Positions 1 through 12,419 of a DNA stretch of 64,000 nucleotides are shown piece by piece. The DNA is from Siphonodentalium dalli. Taxonomy: Eukaryota > Mollusca > Scaphopoda > Gadilida > Siphonodentaliidae. Within the stretch, counting starts at the first letter, position 1, and every line of letters starts with the position of its first letter. The position numbers were made by a program, and so were the translations under genes. The notes under the pieces are model-generated. The model was not told the DNA's origin. It ran no database searches and saw nothing but the letters and a program-made list of their open reading frames with translations. The stretch spans positions 114,681,195 through 114,745,194 of the forward strand of contig CP136065.1 in assembly GCA_032622095.1 (NCBI GenBank), written 5' to 3'.

Positions 1-119
1 AATATCCATATGAAGTTTGGTGGCGGTCGTTTGAAAGATGTGACATTTAGGGTGTGCTAACGGAATTGTTGACAGATGGACGAACGTACAGAAGACGAAT
101 GCCAATCCATATGGCAATT

Positions 120-3100
120 GCTCAAACTTTAATTGAGCTGAAAATGCATCCCGATATACGGGCTCATTTCATTTTTAATTTAGTGTTACACGCATTTTAA
201 CAACAAGCTCCGGGTGGAGCAACAGATCCCATAAGCGCCCGCATATACAAAGTCATTTCTTTGAAACACAATAGTCGATACTTTTCAATGCCTTGGACAC
301 ACTAGCGCAATTTTAACATTTACCCTAGTAGCAACAGGAGGGAACAAAGAATAACAGTTATTTTCTTCAATTTTTTACCCAGATTGGCAGCATCCAACAT
401 CATTCTTATGTATATGAATTATATGCAATGACGGAATCATTGCCGCTTCTGTATCTGTGATAAATTCATCCCAAATTATGGACAAACTATTACAAGTTGT
501 GGAAAGAGCTTCTGATGACAAGCTCCATACAAAATATCACACAAGACAGTCAATGACTGCGGGGTCGATCACCAGACTGTAAAGATAGAGAAGGCTGGGA
601 CTCTGAAGACTACACTAGCCAGTACTTGTCAAATCACTTCAAAACAAGTAGTTCTAAACAGGGACACAGGTAGAGGGTCTTTGTTGAATGGTGGGAGGGG
701 ATATGGGGGGGGGGGAGGTGTCCACCTTGAAATTTCTAACTGCACATCCCACCTCAATAGATCATTGCCCATTACCTCCCAACTGGACCAAACTAAATTA
801 CAACTGGTACTTCAAGATCTCCAACTCTTGGAAATTTATCATAACCTTACTGATAATACCGGTATATATCAAAATGATTACATGTAATATAGGAATCTAC
901 ATAGGTACCAAACATGAATTGATGGCATAGACAAGGTGGATGTGGGAGTGTTAAATCTCCTATATCTGCCCCTGTTTGAACCAAATGTAAATCCCAATCA
1001 ATGAGATCCATTGATCTAGTAGTTTCAAATGATATATTATAGAAGTTGAAGGGAGTTCATTTTAATTAAAATAAGTTACAAAATTAAGGGAAGGATTATC
1101 AATATGGCAACTCTGACAATTGTTACTTGAAATCATCAGCATAATAAATCAGCATAATATATAAAGTAAGATCATCATTATCACAGATGAAAAGAACTAA
1201 TAACCTATACACACATAATATTGTAACACTTGCCTGTACAATTGCATAGAACACAGCACATGGGAATTAATCTAATTTAAATTGAAATGAATGACACAAA
1301 TAAACATCTGTTATTTGTTTATCATATGCTGTCAGATGAGATAAGATCTCATTTCATACACAGGAGACATTAGAGAATGCAGGCAGACAAGCTTTATATT
1401 GTTTGTGAAAGAAATTATTTCTCAATTTTGTGGCATTAGGAATGTGAAAGAACAACATTTGTAACAAGGGTACATGTACTTTAATACTTTGACCCTTCAA
1501 TCGGCAAGGGTAACAATCTGTCTGTTTGTGATTTTTCTCCCAGACCCCTGGACTGATTTCAACTAAATTTGGTGGGATCAGTCGATGTACCCTGGCGGAT
1601 GTTATAATGTGGTTAGTTTTTCAAAATTAAATTTTCATAAAAAAAAAAAATTTGAGCAAGGAGTTAAAAAAAAATTTCTAAAACATTAAATAAACGAGAG
1701 GCCGATCACGATCGGCAGATGTTTAACCCATACCTTAGCGATAGGTGATTAGCTATAACTGATAATTTGTCAAAGATATGATCACAGGAATCCATATATC
1801 AGTACCCAACTTGAAATCAAAAGCTCAAATAATTTGTCTTAAGATGTGTTAAAGTATTTAGGGTGGGGAGTAGTAGTTTTAAATCTCATAACTCAGTCCC
1901 TATTCACCCAAGGACCTCTCACTGTGAGATCCAACGGTTAAGTGATTTCAGAGGATATGTTTAGGAGTTTAAGTTAACTCGTTGGAAGCAAAAGTAATAA
2001 ACCCCTATCTCTGCCACTTTTGACCTTCCAGATATTCAAAATTCATTCACTTCTAAAGAGAATTATAATTTGTTGACAAGACAGACTGCTTAGAACAACA
2101 TATATGCATGGGATTCTATCTCATATTTAAATTGTACTTTAATTATCCCCCACCCTCCCCACCCATTCTCCCCAGTTGTTATTTGTTTATCAAACATGTC
2201 AGACAAATATGATCAGATCTGACATGCGTAATAATGAATGCTTATATTGTTAGGTACATGCAAGAGTTTAAGTGTTTCATAACAGGGGTGTATGGTTTTC
2301 AAAAATATATGTTGTTTATACAATACAATATTTACAAAAGTGTTATCTATATAATATTATACAGACATAATATGATGAGGATGCTGGCCCCTATGACTCC
2401 TGAATCGAAACAGATTAACATAGTTCATATAAAAGAAAGTAAGTAGCCCTCAATCAAATGGTTTCACACATTACAATTTTTTACATGTAGCTTGGACACT
2501 AAAATCCATAGCCTTCAATGTTAAACTTTTAAGTGCTCTGTGGCCCCTAAAATTAATCAACCATGACAATTTGTACAAATGGGAAAATAAGGTTCCTGGA
2601 AATATAAACAACATCTATCATATATCTTCTTGATATTCAAAACAAGGCATCACTTACAATAATAATGTCGATTTATCTGCCTGTTACCTATTTCATAGAT
2701 AAATCAAATCGGCTATCAGCCATTATTTTAATTTCACATTAAAGCATGTGCCTGAATGGTTAATATATTTTTCAAAAGTCAATTAGTCGGTCAATATCAA
2801 AATCAATAGAAGTGACCTTGGAATGGGTTAATTATTTTCTAAGCAGATCAACGGGATATAGAAGACACTTTAAAAAAGGTGAGGGACATCACACCCTGTA
2901 ATGGAATTTCAATATGAGAAACCAGAGTTTCATGCTGCCATTAATCAAATTTGACAAGTTGTCAGCAGCATTGTTTATCTTTGATGTCATCTAACCAGAG
3001 GTCATAGCCAGATATAATATATAGAGAGATAGGACACTCAGTGATAAACCTGTAATTACCTCAGCTGATACTCTGGGTATCTAAACACACTGACACTATT

Positions 3101-3190
3101 AATTGATGGCTTCATTACTAAATATTTAAAGGGACACATTGGGAACCTTTTTATCAACTTGTATCATAATCATAAATATCTAAATGAAAA
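120..3190. other. Non-coding, repeat remnants
   Basis: No exon-like ORF is visible. The first 120 bases are the end of a pearl-type core (GATGGACGAACG). At 535-660 a sequence starting ACAAGACAGTCAATGACTG is shared with 44945-45060. The stretch 1480-1620 and later parts have degraded 'CCCTGG...ATTTGGT' core motifs. A G-rich run lies near 705-718. Otherwise this is AT-rich single-copy-looking DNA. Confidence 0.5.
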
Positions 3191-3288
3191 CGAATGAAAG
3201 TGTCCATGACATTTTTTTTTTATTATTATAAAAGTTCAAACAAAAATGTTAATAATTTTTTTTGGGTTAAATTGAGCAAGGAGTTTAA

Positions 3289-4710
3289 CCCTTTGGAGAG
3301 TATCTGTAACGTCATATACATCACGTCATGAGTAAATTTAATGTCAACGTCATAGCAATAATTATTAACAAGAGGTACGCTGTCGCGTGGCATTTGCCCC
3401 CGACTGTAGCAATTCGGATTAAGCATGGACGAAACTGCGGATATCCGAGGAGGTCTATATGACCATTCCAAAAGAAGTTCGTACTAGATATTCCAGAAAC
3501 CGAAGAAAAACAAGCAATCCGGAAACCCAAAAACAAGCAAAAATTCAAATTTTCTAAGTTGAAAAAAAGGGCCATAACTCTGGCAAAAATCATCAGATCA
3601 TACCCAAATTCGCACTTGACATGTATTTTCATATAACTGATCCACAAAAATACGGGATTTGCAATCGTACCACCAAAGCTCGCGCTATCATTTGGAAACC
3701 CAAAAAACTAAAACAAATTGAATTTTCTAAGTAAAAAAAGGGCCATAACTCTAGTAAAAATGGGTGGACGAAACCCGTGCTATGCATGTAGCTGTTCCTC
3801 CATTCTGCTCTATCACCATACTAAATATCAGCTAAATCTGCCCAGCGGTTGCTGAACAATAATGCAAAATGTTTGTAGACGGACAAAATTGAAATTTTCT
3901 AAGTTGAAAAAAGGGCCATAACTCTGGCAAAAATCATCAGATCATACCCAAATTCGCATTTGACATGTATTTTCATATAACTGATCCACAAAAATACGGG
4001 ATTGGCAATCGTACCACCAAAGCTCACGCTATCATCTGGAAACCCAAAAAACAAGAGAAAAATTGAATTTTCTAAGTAAATAAAAGGGCCATAACTCTGG
4101 TGAAAATGGGTGGACGAAACCCGCGCTATGCATGTAGCTGTTCCCCCATGCTGCTCTATCACCATACCAAATATCAGCTAAATCTGCCCAGCGGTTGCTG
4201 AACAATAATGCAAAATGTTTGTACGGACGGAATAAATTGAATTTTCTAAGTCAAAAAAGGGCCATAACTCTGGTTAAAATGGGTGGACGAAACCCGCGCT
4301 ATGCATGTAGCTGTTCCCCCGTGCTGCTCTATCACCATACCAAATATCAGCTAAATCTGCCCAGCGGTTGCTGAACAATAATGCAAAATGTTTGTACGGA
4401 CGGACGTACGTACGGACGTCGACTATACACCCGCCGACTTCAAGTCGGGGGCATAATAAGTTCGGTCAAAAGGGCCCAATAATTTGTTTTAATTTATGTG
4501 CATTTTTTGTTTACGTGTGTTATCATAATCGATTGCACTTATACATTTGGGACAATATATTAATAAAAATAACTCCTATACAAATCATTTATAAATCAGA
4601 TGATTTATTGAAGTTATGTCTACATAAAATAACACTTCCTGAAACGACATATATGTCGTTCTACTCCTCAACCGATAGACGACATATATGTCGTTCTACT
4701 CGCCATTGGG
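3289..4710. mobile_element. Putative TTAA-site (piggyBac-like) element with nested pearl array
   Basis: TTAA precedes CCCTTTGGAGAGTA at the left (3285-3288), and the inverted counterpart TACTCGCCATTGGG is followed by TTAA (4711-4714). The TIR is imperfect (about 11 of 14). Just inside the right end the palindrome CGACATATATGTCG occurs twice. The pearl-like array 3366-4460 fills most of the interior. The right TTAA is also the left target of the adjacent TTAA element at 4715. No transposase ORF is seen. Confidence 0.5.
3366..4460. repeat. Pearl-like element: five ~173-bp cores, (ACGG)n, 3' hairpin
   Basis: Five tandem cores begin GGGCCATAACTCT (near 3569, 3742, 3913, 4087, 4259), each with AAAATCATCAGATC or AAAATGGGTGGACG and ending GCAAAATGTTTGTA. 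They are followed by ACGGACGGACGTACG and then a hairpin, CCGACTTCAAGTCGG, near 4432-4446. The left end has CATTTGCCCCCGACTG. This is the core / microsatellite / right-end architecture described for bivalve pearl elements. The family name is by analogy. Confidence 0.75.
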
Positions 4711-4714
4711 TTAA

Positions 4715-5132
4715 AGGTACTCAATCCGAATTAACGCTCGCAAATTACTATTTCCTTGGGTTCGGGGGTAAAAAATATTTGATTCGAGTCAAGGAACCCA
4801 CCCATCAAAGCTTGGAGTGATCAGATATCGATGTTTGAAATCTATTATTTTAATTTTAAGTGGCCCAGTAAACTGTCAACGAGAAGAACTTATCTGACCA
4901 GATAGCGGATGAAGATTGATAACTCTAAAATCCAGTGGCTTTTTTGTGTGATATGTTTGACAAACCAGCAAAATTTTGTTGAACAAAATGTTGATAAATA
5001 ACAGGTTTTGGGCAATTTTATACTATAGTTGACTGTGGTTAGCATTATTTTTGGGCAAATAATGGATTCCGATTACCAAAGCGGCATTTAAAAAAATGTT
5101 GTTGTTGTTGGAATCTGATTATATGGGGACCT
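4715..5132. mobile_element. TTAA-site MITE, family AGGTACTCAATC, right TIR damaged
   Basis: TTAA plus AGGTACTCAATCCG begins the element. It ends GGGGACCT plus TTAA. The long relative at 35260-36532 has about 20 additional bases before its final CCT, so the right terminal repeat here was removed by a small deletion. The interior carries the shared TTGATTCGAGTCAAGGAACC block. No ORF; non-autonomous. Confidence 0.75.
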
Positions 5133-5139
5133 TTAATCT

Positions 5140-5600
5140 AAAAAAAAAAAAAAAAAAAAAAAAGTTATTTTTTCTTTTCTTTCGAAAAAGGGTCATAACT
5201 CCTTTAAACTAAATTGGATCAAACCCATATTCGAACTCTATTATTATTTTGGGTTGAAAAACTCACATACCAAATTTGGTTACAATCAGATAAAAAATGT
5301 TCGAGTTATGGCAGAATGAGTGAATTCTAAGTCGAAAAATGGCCATAACTCTGTAAAAAAAACTCTGATCAAACCCATATTTTAACTAAATCTGTATTTT
5401 GGCCCGAGATACTCACATACTAAATTTGGTTCCGATCGGATAGAACAGGTTTCAGTTATCGCATTATGCGTAAAGTGTCTATGGACAGACAGACGGTGCG
5501 ACAGATGGACGGACGGACGAACGACGAGTGGTCAATCCGGACGTTGACACTATGTTTACCATACTATGGTATGGGTAAACATAAAAACAAAAAACAAAAT
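5140..5600. repeat. Poly(A) tract and pearl-like repeat with ACGG microsatellite
   Basis: A poly(A) tract of 23 bases (5141-5163) is followed by two CATAACTC-type cores (5200, 5340). GGACGGACGGACGAACGACG comes next, then a short palindrome, GTTTACCATACTATGGTA, near 5556-5573. A truncated copy of the same right end occurs at 34075-34120. No coding capacity. Confidence 0.6.
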
Positions 5601-7990
5601 TTTTTAAATGGATCTTTTATTAATTTTTTGTTTGTTAAATTGAGCAAGAAGTTGTTTTTGGAGTTATGTTCCTGGCTCCACCCACATTTGACCCAGTGAC
5701 ATCATTTGAACAAATCTGAACCCCAGTCACCCAAGGACCCTTCATAACAAATATCAGTCTCTTTGAAAATCCGACGAAAATCCTATATGGAATTACATCT
5801 CTAGAACTCTCTATTAAAATTAGGTTCTGTATTGAAGGGATTCGCTATATTTTCATTGGAGAGTGGCGAACAGACTGCATGCGATTTCATTGGTTTATGG
5901 CATAGCAGATCACGTCAAAGATCAGAGGTCAATGACGGGTTGACAATTTTCCCATGCATTGTCAAACTCAACTATTGTCGGAAAACTGAATACAGGTGAT
6001 ATATCCATAATTCATTTTACACATCGTAATATAGGAGACATCATCTTCGACTTTTTTTAGCAGTCAACGATATTCATGATTATTCTTTCGCATCTAGTTC
6101 TATTTATAACTATTTCTAAATACTACGATTCTCAAAAACTTTTACTATTCCAGAATGCATTACATAATGTTTAATATGATCATACGTAAACGTAATTTCC
6201 GCCTGCTTGTTAATGTTCATGGGATTATCGGATGAATTTTTATCTTTAGAAGGATTGATGATAAACCGTAACGGGACATTAGAAAATCATATATGTAAAT
6301 AATCATACATGTATATAACGTATATGTTGGCAGATGTGTAGTTCAGCCTGCCCGTGTAATACGAGTCTCAGCTGTCTCGCCAACGATGCTGTCCTGTCTG
6401 GTATTTTGAGCGCTGATATAGGTTGTGACGTCATGATGTACGTCGCGATATCATGACGCCTTTACTGGTTTCAATCTTAAAAGGAATTAAAAGCGATCTT
6501 TCAGTCGGAACTTATAGTTTCCGTTTGTCGGCCTTAAACTTTGAAAATATTCCATCAATCTTTTTGGCGGAAAACCCTTCGGAAATGTCCAGTGAGGCCA
6601 CCAGAAACCTCTTTTGAGGCAAATATTTTAAAAAAAAATTATTAAATACCGTATGCATTTAAAACAAAACTTTTTCATGCAATTTCACTTTAACCAGAGC
6701 TTTGGTTTAATTTACATTCAATTTTTTTTAAAATAGCTTTGGCTTTAGGAGCATGATGTGCCCACATAAGATGAAGTATAGCTAACATTTGCCGATTTGC
6801 TCCATTACACATTTAGAGGTGATATTAATCAATACAAAATGGCGGCCGTCTCCAACAATAATCCTCTGACCCTTGAGTTATGAATAAATTATTCTATTTT
6901 AGGTAAGTTCAATCTATTTATAGATTTGGCAGAAAAAGTCAAATAGTATATCTCATATTCGCATACGTATAACCAAGGTTGCTTCGCTTCCGTGGCTTTG
7001 CCATGGGAGAACGGGCCCTATTACATCATGTTGGGTATGCCGCGTCATCGTAGAAATGAAATATTAATGACACTTCTAGAGACGTAATTCCAATATAGGA
7101 TTTTCGTCGGCTTTTCAAAGAGACTGACCAAATATGAACCCATCACTCCACGTCCGAGGGTACATGGGAAGAAGTCATTTTAAGAATTACTATGAGGGAA
7201 AGAGTTATGGCCCTGGATTCGCAACTATTTAACTTGGTAACCTCATTTTAACAATTCTGAATGTGAGTCGCCAAGGGAACATCCACACCAAATATGAACC
7301 CATTCACTCTTATGGTTCTCGAGAAGATGTTTAAAGAATTGTTGATGGACGGATGGACAGACGAGCTAAAACGGGACCCAAGGCACTGGCAGTGGGTAAA
7401 AGTGCAAAAAATAGAAAGTCTGTAGAACATCATTAATAAGAAGAACATAAATATATAAACTTTGTTAGCATTCTGAGTAAAATGATAGTATGTTTCCATA
7501 ATTTTACAGACTTTGGTGTTCGCGTCAATAGCCGAGTCCCCGGGCAGTATATCAATGATTTAGTATATAAGGTTGGATATACTGTTACTGACTTTGTTGC
7601 AATACTATGATGACATTAATGATCTCCTTACAATCGTAGAGGATCTCATTGAAGTGTTCTCAAGTTATATCTGGGGTGGGGGTTTTCCCTGGTAGTGTAT
7701 TGGCTGTTAGCCCTTTGGGGCTTACTCCATTCGGAAGCGCATAATTCTAGGAAGCTGGACTGTTGGTTCAGTCCGATTTCCTTTGCTGTCTTGTTGCGGA
7801 TGGCTTTTTCAGATTGATGTCTGTGGATATATCTGCCTTTGTGAAAATATGGCGGGTTCCAGACCATTCTCTGGCGTCTGGTCAGTGCGCTTACTTTGTT
7901 CCTTGTTCTCAATAACGGTAGAGTCCATGCTGGTTTCAATGTAGGTTGGCTGTAACCTGGCCATTATCCGTTGATGGTGGGTAAAGTGAA
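5600..7990. other. Non-coding with degenerate core repeats
   Basis: Segments at 5645-5770, 7105-7380 and 53600-54060 share phrases such as GAACAAATCTGAA, ATATGAACCCA and TATGGCCCTGG, so they are copies of one core repeat. The copy at 7105-7380 ends GATGGACGGATGGACAGACG. The rest (5840-7090) is AT-rich with no supported gene. An 80-codon-size ORF on the minus strand near 7646-7939 has no recognisable content. Confidence 0.5.
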
Positions 7991-7991
7991 C

Positions 7992-8129
7992 AAATATAAG
8001 AGGAGGCGAGAGGTTAATCTCTAGGGAAGATTACCATCAACAAATAATCCTTTGCTAGATTTGTCCAATTCTAGCAAAGGATTATTCGTTAATGGTGATC
8101 TTCCCTTGAAATTCACCTCTCCTTATATC
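7992..8129. repeat. Near-perfect palindrome (foldback MITE)
   Basis: The left arm AATATAAGAGGAGGCGAGAGG...CCTTTGCTAGA (7993-8056) pairs with the right arm TCTAGCAAAGG...CACCTCTCCTTATATCTT (8071-8130) around a short centre of about 12 bp, TTTGTCCAAT. The arms are about 60 bp with few mismatches. It would extrude as a long hairpin. It abuts the hAT-like element that begins at 8140. Confidence 0.7.
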
Positions 8130-8139
8130 TTATATATAC

Positions 8140-8674
8140 TAGTCCAAGTCTTCTCGTACTAAAACTAGCTAAGATTTTGGGATGGAAAGATGCTAGTGTT
8201 TAGTCCGAGAACGCGCGCATAGCCTTCTTATGACACGAGTTACGCCCAGGATCTGTGGCGGGAATCTGTGGTGTATTTTACTCGATTTACCTAACAAAGC
8301 AATACATGATGCTATATACGTCGGAAAGAGTGACATCTTATGGTCAGAATGGTGTATAATAATCTAACTTTAATGTTAAATTACACATAGAATATTCCGG
8401 TTGATTGCCACAAACATCGTTGTTTTTTCTGTTTGTTTACTTAACTGAAAGCCGAACTCAGGTTCCGAAGAACTTCGGCATTGTCCGGTGTTTGTTCTGA
8501 GTATTCTAGTTTCCGTTTCTATATATAGCGCGGGGGTTTTCCGAACAAAATGGTGAAAACCGATCGCCGCAAAGTCCAGTTTCCCATGTGCTTTGAGAAC
8601 AATTCCCGCACTAAACACTAGCATCTCTCCATACCAAAATCTTAGCTAGTTTTAGTACGAGAAGACTTGGACTA
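8140..8674. mobile_element. Non-autonomous hAT-like element, 8-bp TSD ATATATAC
   Basis: The ends TAGTCCAAGTCTTCTCGTAC and its complement GTACGAGAAGACTTGGACTA begin terminal inverted repeats of roughly 75-80 bp. The 8 bp ATATATAC is repeated directly on both sides (8132-8139 and 8675-8682). An 8-bp duplication and a TAG-start terminus are hAT-superfamily traits. At 535 bp with no long ORF it is non-autonomous. Confidence 0.8.
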
Positions 8675-8689
8675 ATATATACATGTACT

Positions 8690-9790
8690 TATTATTGATA
8701 GTTCTCTAATATAAAACAAATTTGGTATGTTGAAACCATCATGTAAACGATACTGTTGGTGATTTGTCAATAAAATGGTTATTGAATAGTAAGTTCCATT
8801 ATATTAGTCTGAATATGCTTTTTTGCCTTGTCCAATGTTTATGGTAAAGCTTTGATTAAGATTTGGTATTTTATTTGGACTAATTTCAGTAATTTTACTT
8901 TTATTGATAATTGCGCTGTATCAGTAATGTTTACATAACAATGGTTTTCACATGTGAAGTCTCATTATTGGAGAGATATTAATAATGAAAATATCAATTT
9001 TTTCATGTTGATGATACTGATAGCGGTTTTACAGAATTTTATGTGAACCCAATTCGAAGGCCCTGAGTCCCTTCAAGTCCACATAATCCCTTCTGAGAAA
9101 TGTGACACATCAAAATTTCTAGATAACCAAAGGATAACAGAAATTCATTTATCATTGGTCATTCTTTTGAAAGAGCTCCTAGTCGACCTAGTGTCAATAC
9201 TGAATCACATTGACCTGAAAACCCATGGTCAAGATATCTGCACTGACGCAGCAATGGACAAACCCATACAGAATATCCCCCATTTTCTTCAAAGTTGGGG
9301 TATGAATAATTAATTACACAGCACAAACTTGACATTTATTGTACAATTATATTGTCAGTGAACACACAGGTTCCAGCCTGTGTGACATATTTTTACAGAT
9401 CACCCCAGGTTGATCCCAGATTATCCATTAAAGCCTGCTATGTGACTTATATTTTGCTCAAGGTGATGAAGCAGAAACTGATGAACTATTGGATGTGAGG
9501 AGAACTGAATAACTTCACCTTTGTCTTGATACATTGAATATTTAGGTATAGGCCCCTATATATCGAGCTGAGTTGAGAAGGGTGAGTGATTATCGCACTC
9601 TGGCAGTTGGCACTTGAGTCTTCCATATTAATGGAAACCTCGCTCCAACCACTCCCCGTCATGATGGCATCATACATACCAACAGATGTTTGACTCTATA
9701 TATTTATATCACAATGAATTGTAGTTTAATTGCAGTCATAATTCAGAATACATTCTAGGTTCCTTGTGCTGTGCAGTTGTATTGACATAT
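8690..9790. other. Non-coding, nothing specific seen
   Basis: AT-rich sequence without exon-like ORFs or recognisable repeats apart from a short degenerate core with 'CCCTGAGTCCCTTCAAG' near 9060. The two minus-strand ORFs of 63-64 codons have no family resemblance. Confidence 0.5.
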
Positions 9791-9799
9791 AATAAAGAT

Positions 9800-12060
9800 T
9801 AGTGTTGAAACGATAAGTGGTTTTGAGGAATCGATTAGTCGCCAGATGGAATCGACTACAAGTCGACTAGTCGGACCCTTTCCGAAACTTACCGTTTTGT
9901 GCTCATATACGTATATAATTTGCCGTTTGTTTTGAGTACCAGTAACCAACTTTGCATTTTCGAACGCAAAGCAAGATGTGATTTAATACTATTTTCCGTG
10001 ATTATTTGGTTTAATATCACTGAAGGTTAAAGGTACTCAATCTGTAAAGAGGGTCCCCATCTCAACAGATTCCAACAACAACAATCCGATCAGAGGGTCC
10101 TATATTACTATTTCTTTGGCTTTGGGGGTAACAAATATTTGATTCGAGTCGAGGAACCCATCAAACAAAGCTCAGAGTTATTAGATATTGATTTTTGAAA
10201 TTTGTTATGTTCTCGAGATGAGTACTAATAATTGCCGTCAATTTCGTATCCTGCTCGAGATTTTTACACCAAAACTCTATTCAAACAGACAAGGATGGAT
10301 AACTCTAAAATCAAGTGGTAATACTAACGCAATTTTGACTGAGATCTGGGCCAGAAAGTATTCCCGATAATGAAAAATAATAGATTTCTAAAATCGATAT
10401 CTAACAAATCTGAGCTTTGATGGGTGACTTCCTCGACTCGAATCAAATATTTTTGATCCCGAAGCCATTGAAATAGTAATTGAGAGGAGTTTTATCAGAT
10501 TGAGTACCTTTAATAGGTTATTAATTTGTCCCAGGTATATGATGTTTTATGACAATCAAATTACCATCCAGTTGATGTATGTATCTAAACGGTGGTGACA
10601 AACACCTGATCGATTGAGGAAACGCTACGGATTACGGAGTGGAAGTGCGTGCAACAATCAGAAACCGGTGCATTATTCTATATGTTTTGTGTAAAAATGT
10701 TCCTTTAAAATTGATATGGTATGGTCTACCGGGCCGTACCGGTTCTTACATTCAATCGAACATCGTTGTTTTCGAACTTGCCAAGTGTGCTTGTCACCGA
10801 TTGACTTCACAAACGGGGCTTTAACGGGCGTACATGAAGAAATGCAAGATATTTTGAGAAACGAACTTCATCTCCGACAGAGTCAAACAAAAGTTACAAA
10901 ATAAATGTTATAACAGCTGTAATGCGTACAAGCCTTTTATGCTCGCAGAATGATGTCATGTACATATATCGGACACGGAATGTGGTAAAGTTCCCTATAT
11001 ATATATATAGAGTCCGCATATATTCAAAATGGGCCATGCATTGCGTACATAATGTTGTTCCTTGTATTCATTGCAAGGTCACGATATGACATAGCTTAAT
11101 CACGGACAGTCATTTTCCCGCCAAAACGCACGTGTTTTCACTGTTTGATTTGATCGCGTACATAATTGTCTCTCGTGCATGGTACATTGTAAATATATAT
11201 ACAATATATACAATTTTACTCGCGAGTCCCCGAATACACAATCGATTGTGTCAGTTTCAGAAATAAAACTGCGCAGACCGGCGATGTTAAAAGTACATTT
11301 CAATGCGATGTCGTAAGTTCTATATTTAGCCCGATTCCAGGAATTTGCGTCATCCAGATTACGTTTCTGGGAACAGCTTTGTCACTGCCCAATTCCGCGA
11401 AGGATTTAAGTTTGAGGTGCTAAAATACATTGTAATTTTTCACAAACACAGCCCATAAACGACGTGGGATTTCCGAAGTGACTCGCCAGTTTAGTTCGAA
11501 ATACGCGACGCTATTCGATGCATAGCATGGCCGACCGCGGGTTGGCTTTATATTTATGGACTTGTTATTAAACTTTAAACTTAATAATGTCACCTTGCAA
11601 CTAACTTGATTGAAGTTGAGTCCTGCACACCTGCAAACACGTTGACCAGTTATCACTCGGATCAATTCCGTCACGCCGAAATAGACACGGTTGCGATAGG
11701 CGCTGATTCTTTGAAGTTGATTATCAAAGCCGGCCGTCTCAACTTCAAAGAATAAGCCACCGCGGCGCCGACAAATACATTGAGTTGAGGTCATTGGGTT
11801 TCGCGCTCGTGCATGACCACCAAGTACTGAAAGCAGTTATCGCATCAAAGGGACAACAAACAAGGCTTTAACAAGCTAATTGTGATTGTGTATTTCGATA
11901 GCCTGATTGTTTAAATTGTCCAGTAATTCGGTAACTGCACTGCTTTCGCGATGGCATAATGGTGGTGGGTGTGTTCCGACTAGTCGACTAGCCGATTTCG
12001 GAATTGACTAATTTAATAATCGCGTCGATTTCAATTAGTCGATTAATCGTTTCAACACTA
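9800..12060. mobile_element. hAT-like non-autonomous element, copy 1 (TSD ATAAAGAT)
   Basis: It starts TAGTGTTGAAACGATAAGTG and ends AATCGTTTCAACACTA, flanked by the direct 8-bp repeat ATAAAGAT (9792-9799, 12061-12068). Subterminal clusters of CGACTAGTCGACTAG-like palindromes are present at both ends. A second copy lies at 49750-51627 with the same ends and interior. The interior has no recognisable transposase; a 124-codon minus-strand ORF at 11420-11794 is not conserved as an ORF in copy 2. This copy is interrupted by a TTAA element at 10031-10509. Confidence 0.88.
10031..10509. mobile_element. TTAA-site MITE nested in hAT copy 1 (empty site known)
   Basis: TTAA/AGGTACTCAATCTG begins and CAGATTGAGTACCT/TTAA ends this 479-bp insertion. 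The sister hAT copy reads GAAGGTTAATAGGTTATTAA at the same place with a single TTAA, so the insertion point and the TTAA duplication are directly visible. TTAA-specific insertion is the signature of piggyBac-type transposition. Confidence 0.9.
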
Positions 12061-12250
12061 ATAAAGATTTCTCTAGATATGATAAAATGGCTAGATGTGG
12101 CGATACACACTGCTTGAGTTTATATCTCATGATTTATGTTCCAAGTAGAGCTAAAATATAAGGGTCATATAATGTCTGGCTCCTCACAAGGTTTATTAAA
12201 CCTTTCATGATGGCAGCTGTGCTGGTGCAGCATTAAAGATCGTGTCCAGT

Positions 12251-12419
12251 GCATTCTCTTACATATGTGAAGCTCCCTATGCGAGTCTCCCATATGGAGC
12301 CTTGCACATATAAGAGAATGCTCTGGCTTACAAGATCAAGATAAATATTGTTAGACCAATGTATTCTCTTATATACGCCAGGCTCCCTATGGGAGACTCG
12401 TATATATAAGATAATGCAT
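12251..12419. repeat. Two tandem hairpin-forming repeats
   Basis: GCATTCTCTTACATATGTG...CACATATAAGAGAATGC (12251-12321) folds on itself. About 40 bp later a related copy, GTATTCTCTTATATACG...CGTATATATAAGATAATGC (12361-12417), folds likewise. Each has a central CTCCCTATG and a G/C-rich loop. They could be ends of a small foldback element. A transcribed hairpin is possible but untested. Confidence 0.6.

Noticed and set aside
11420-11794. Minus-strand ORF of 124 codons inside the hAT-like copy 1
   Set aside because: Broken in the sister copy (the GAGGTCATTG versus GAGTCATTG difference and other indels), with no transposase motifs.
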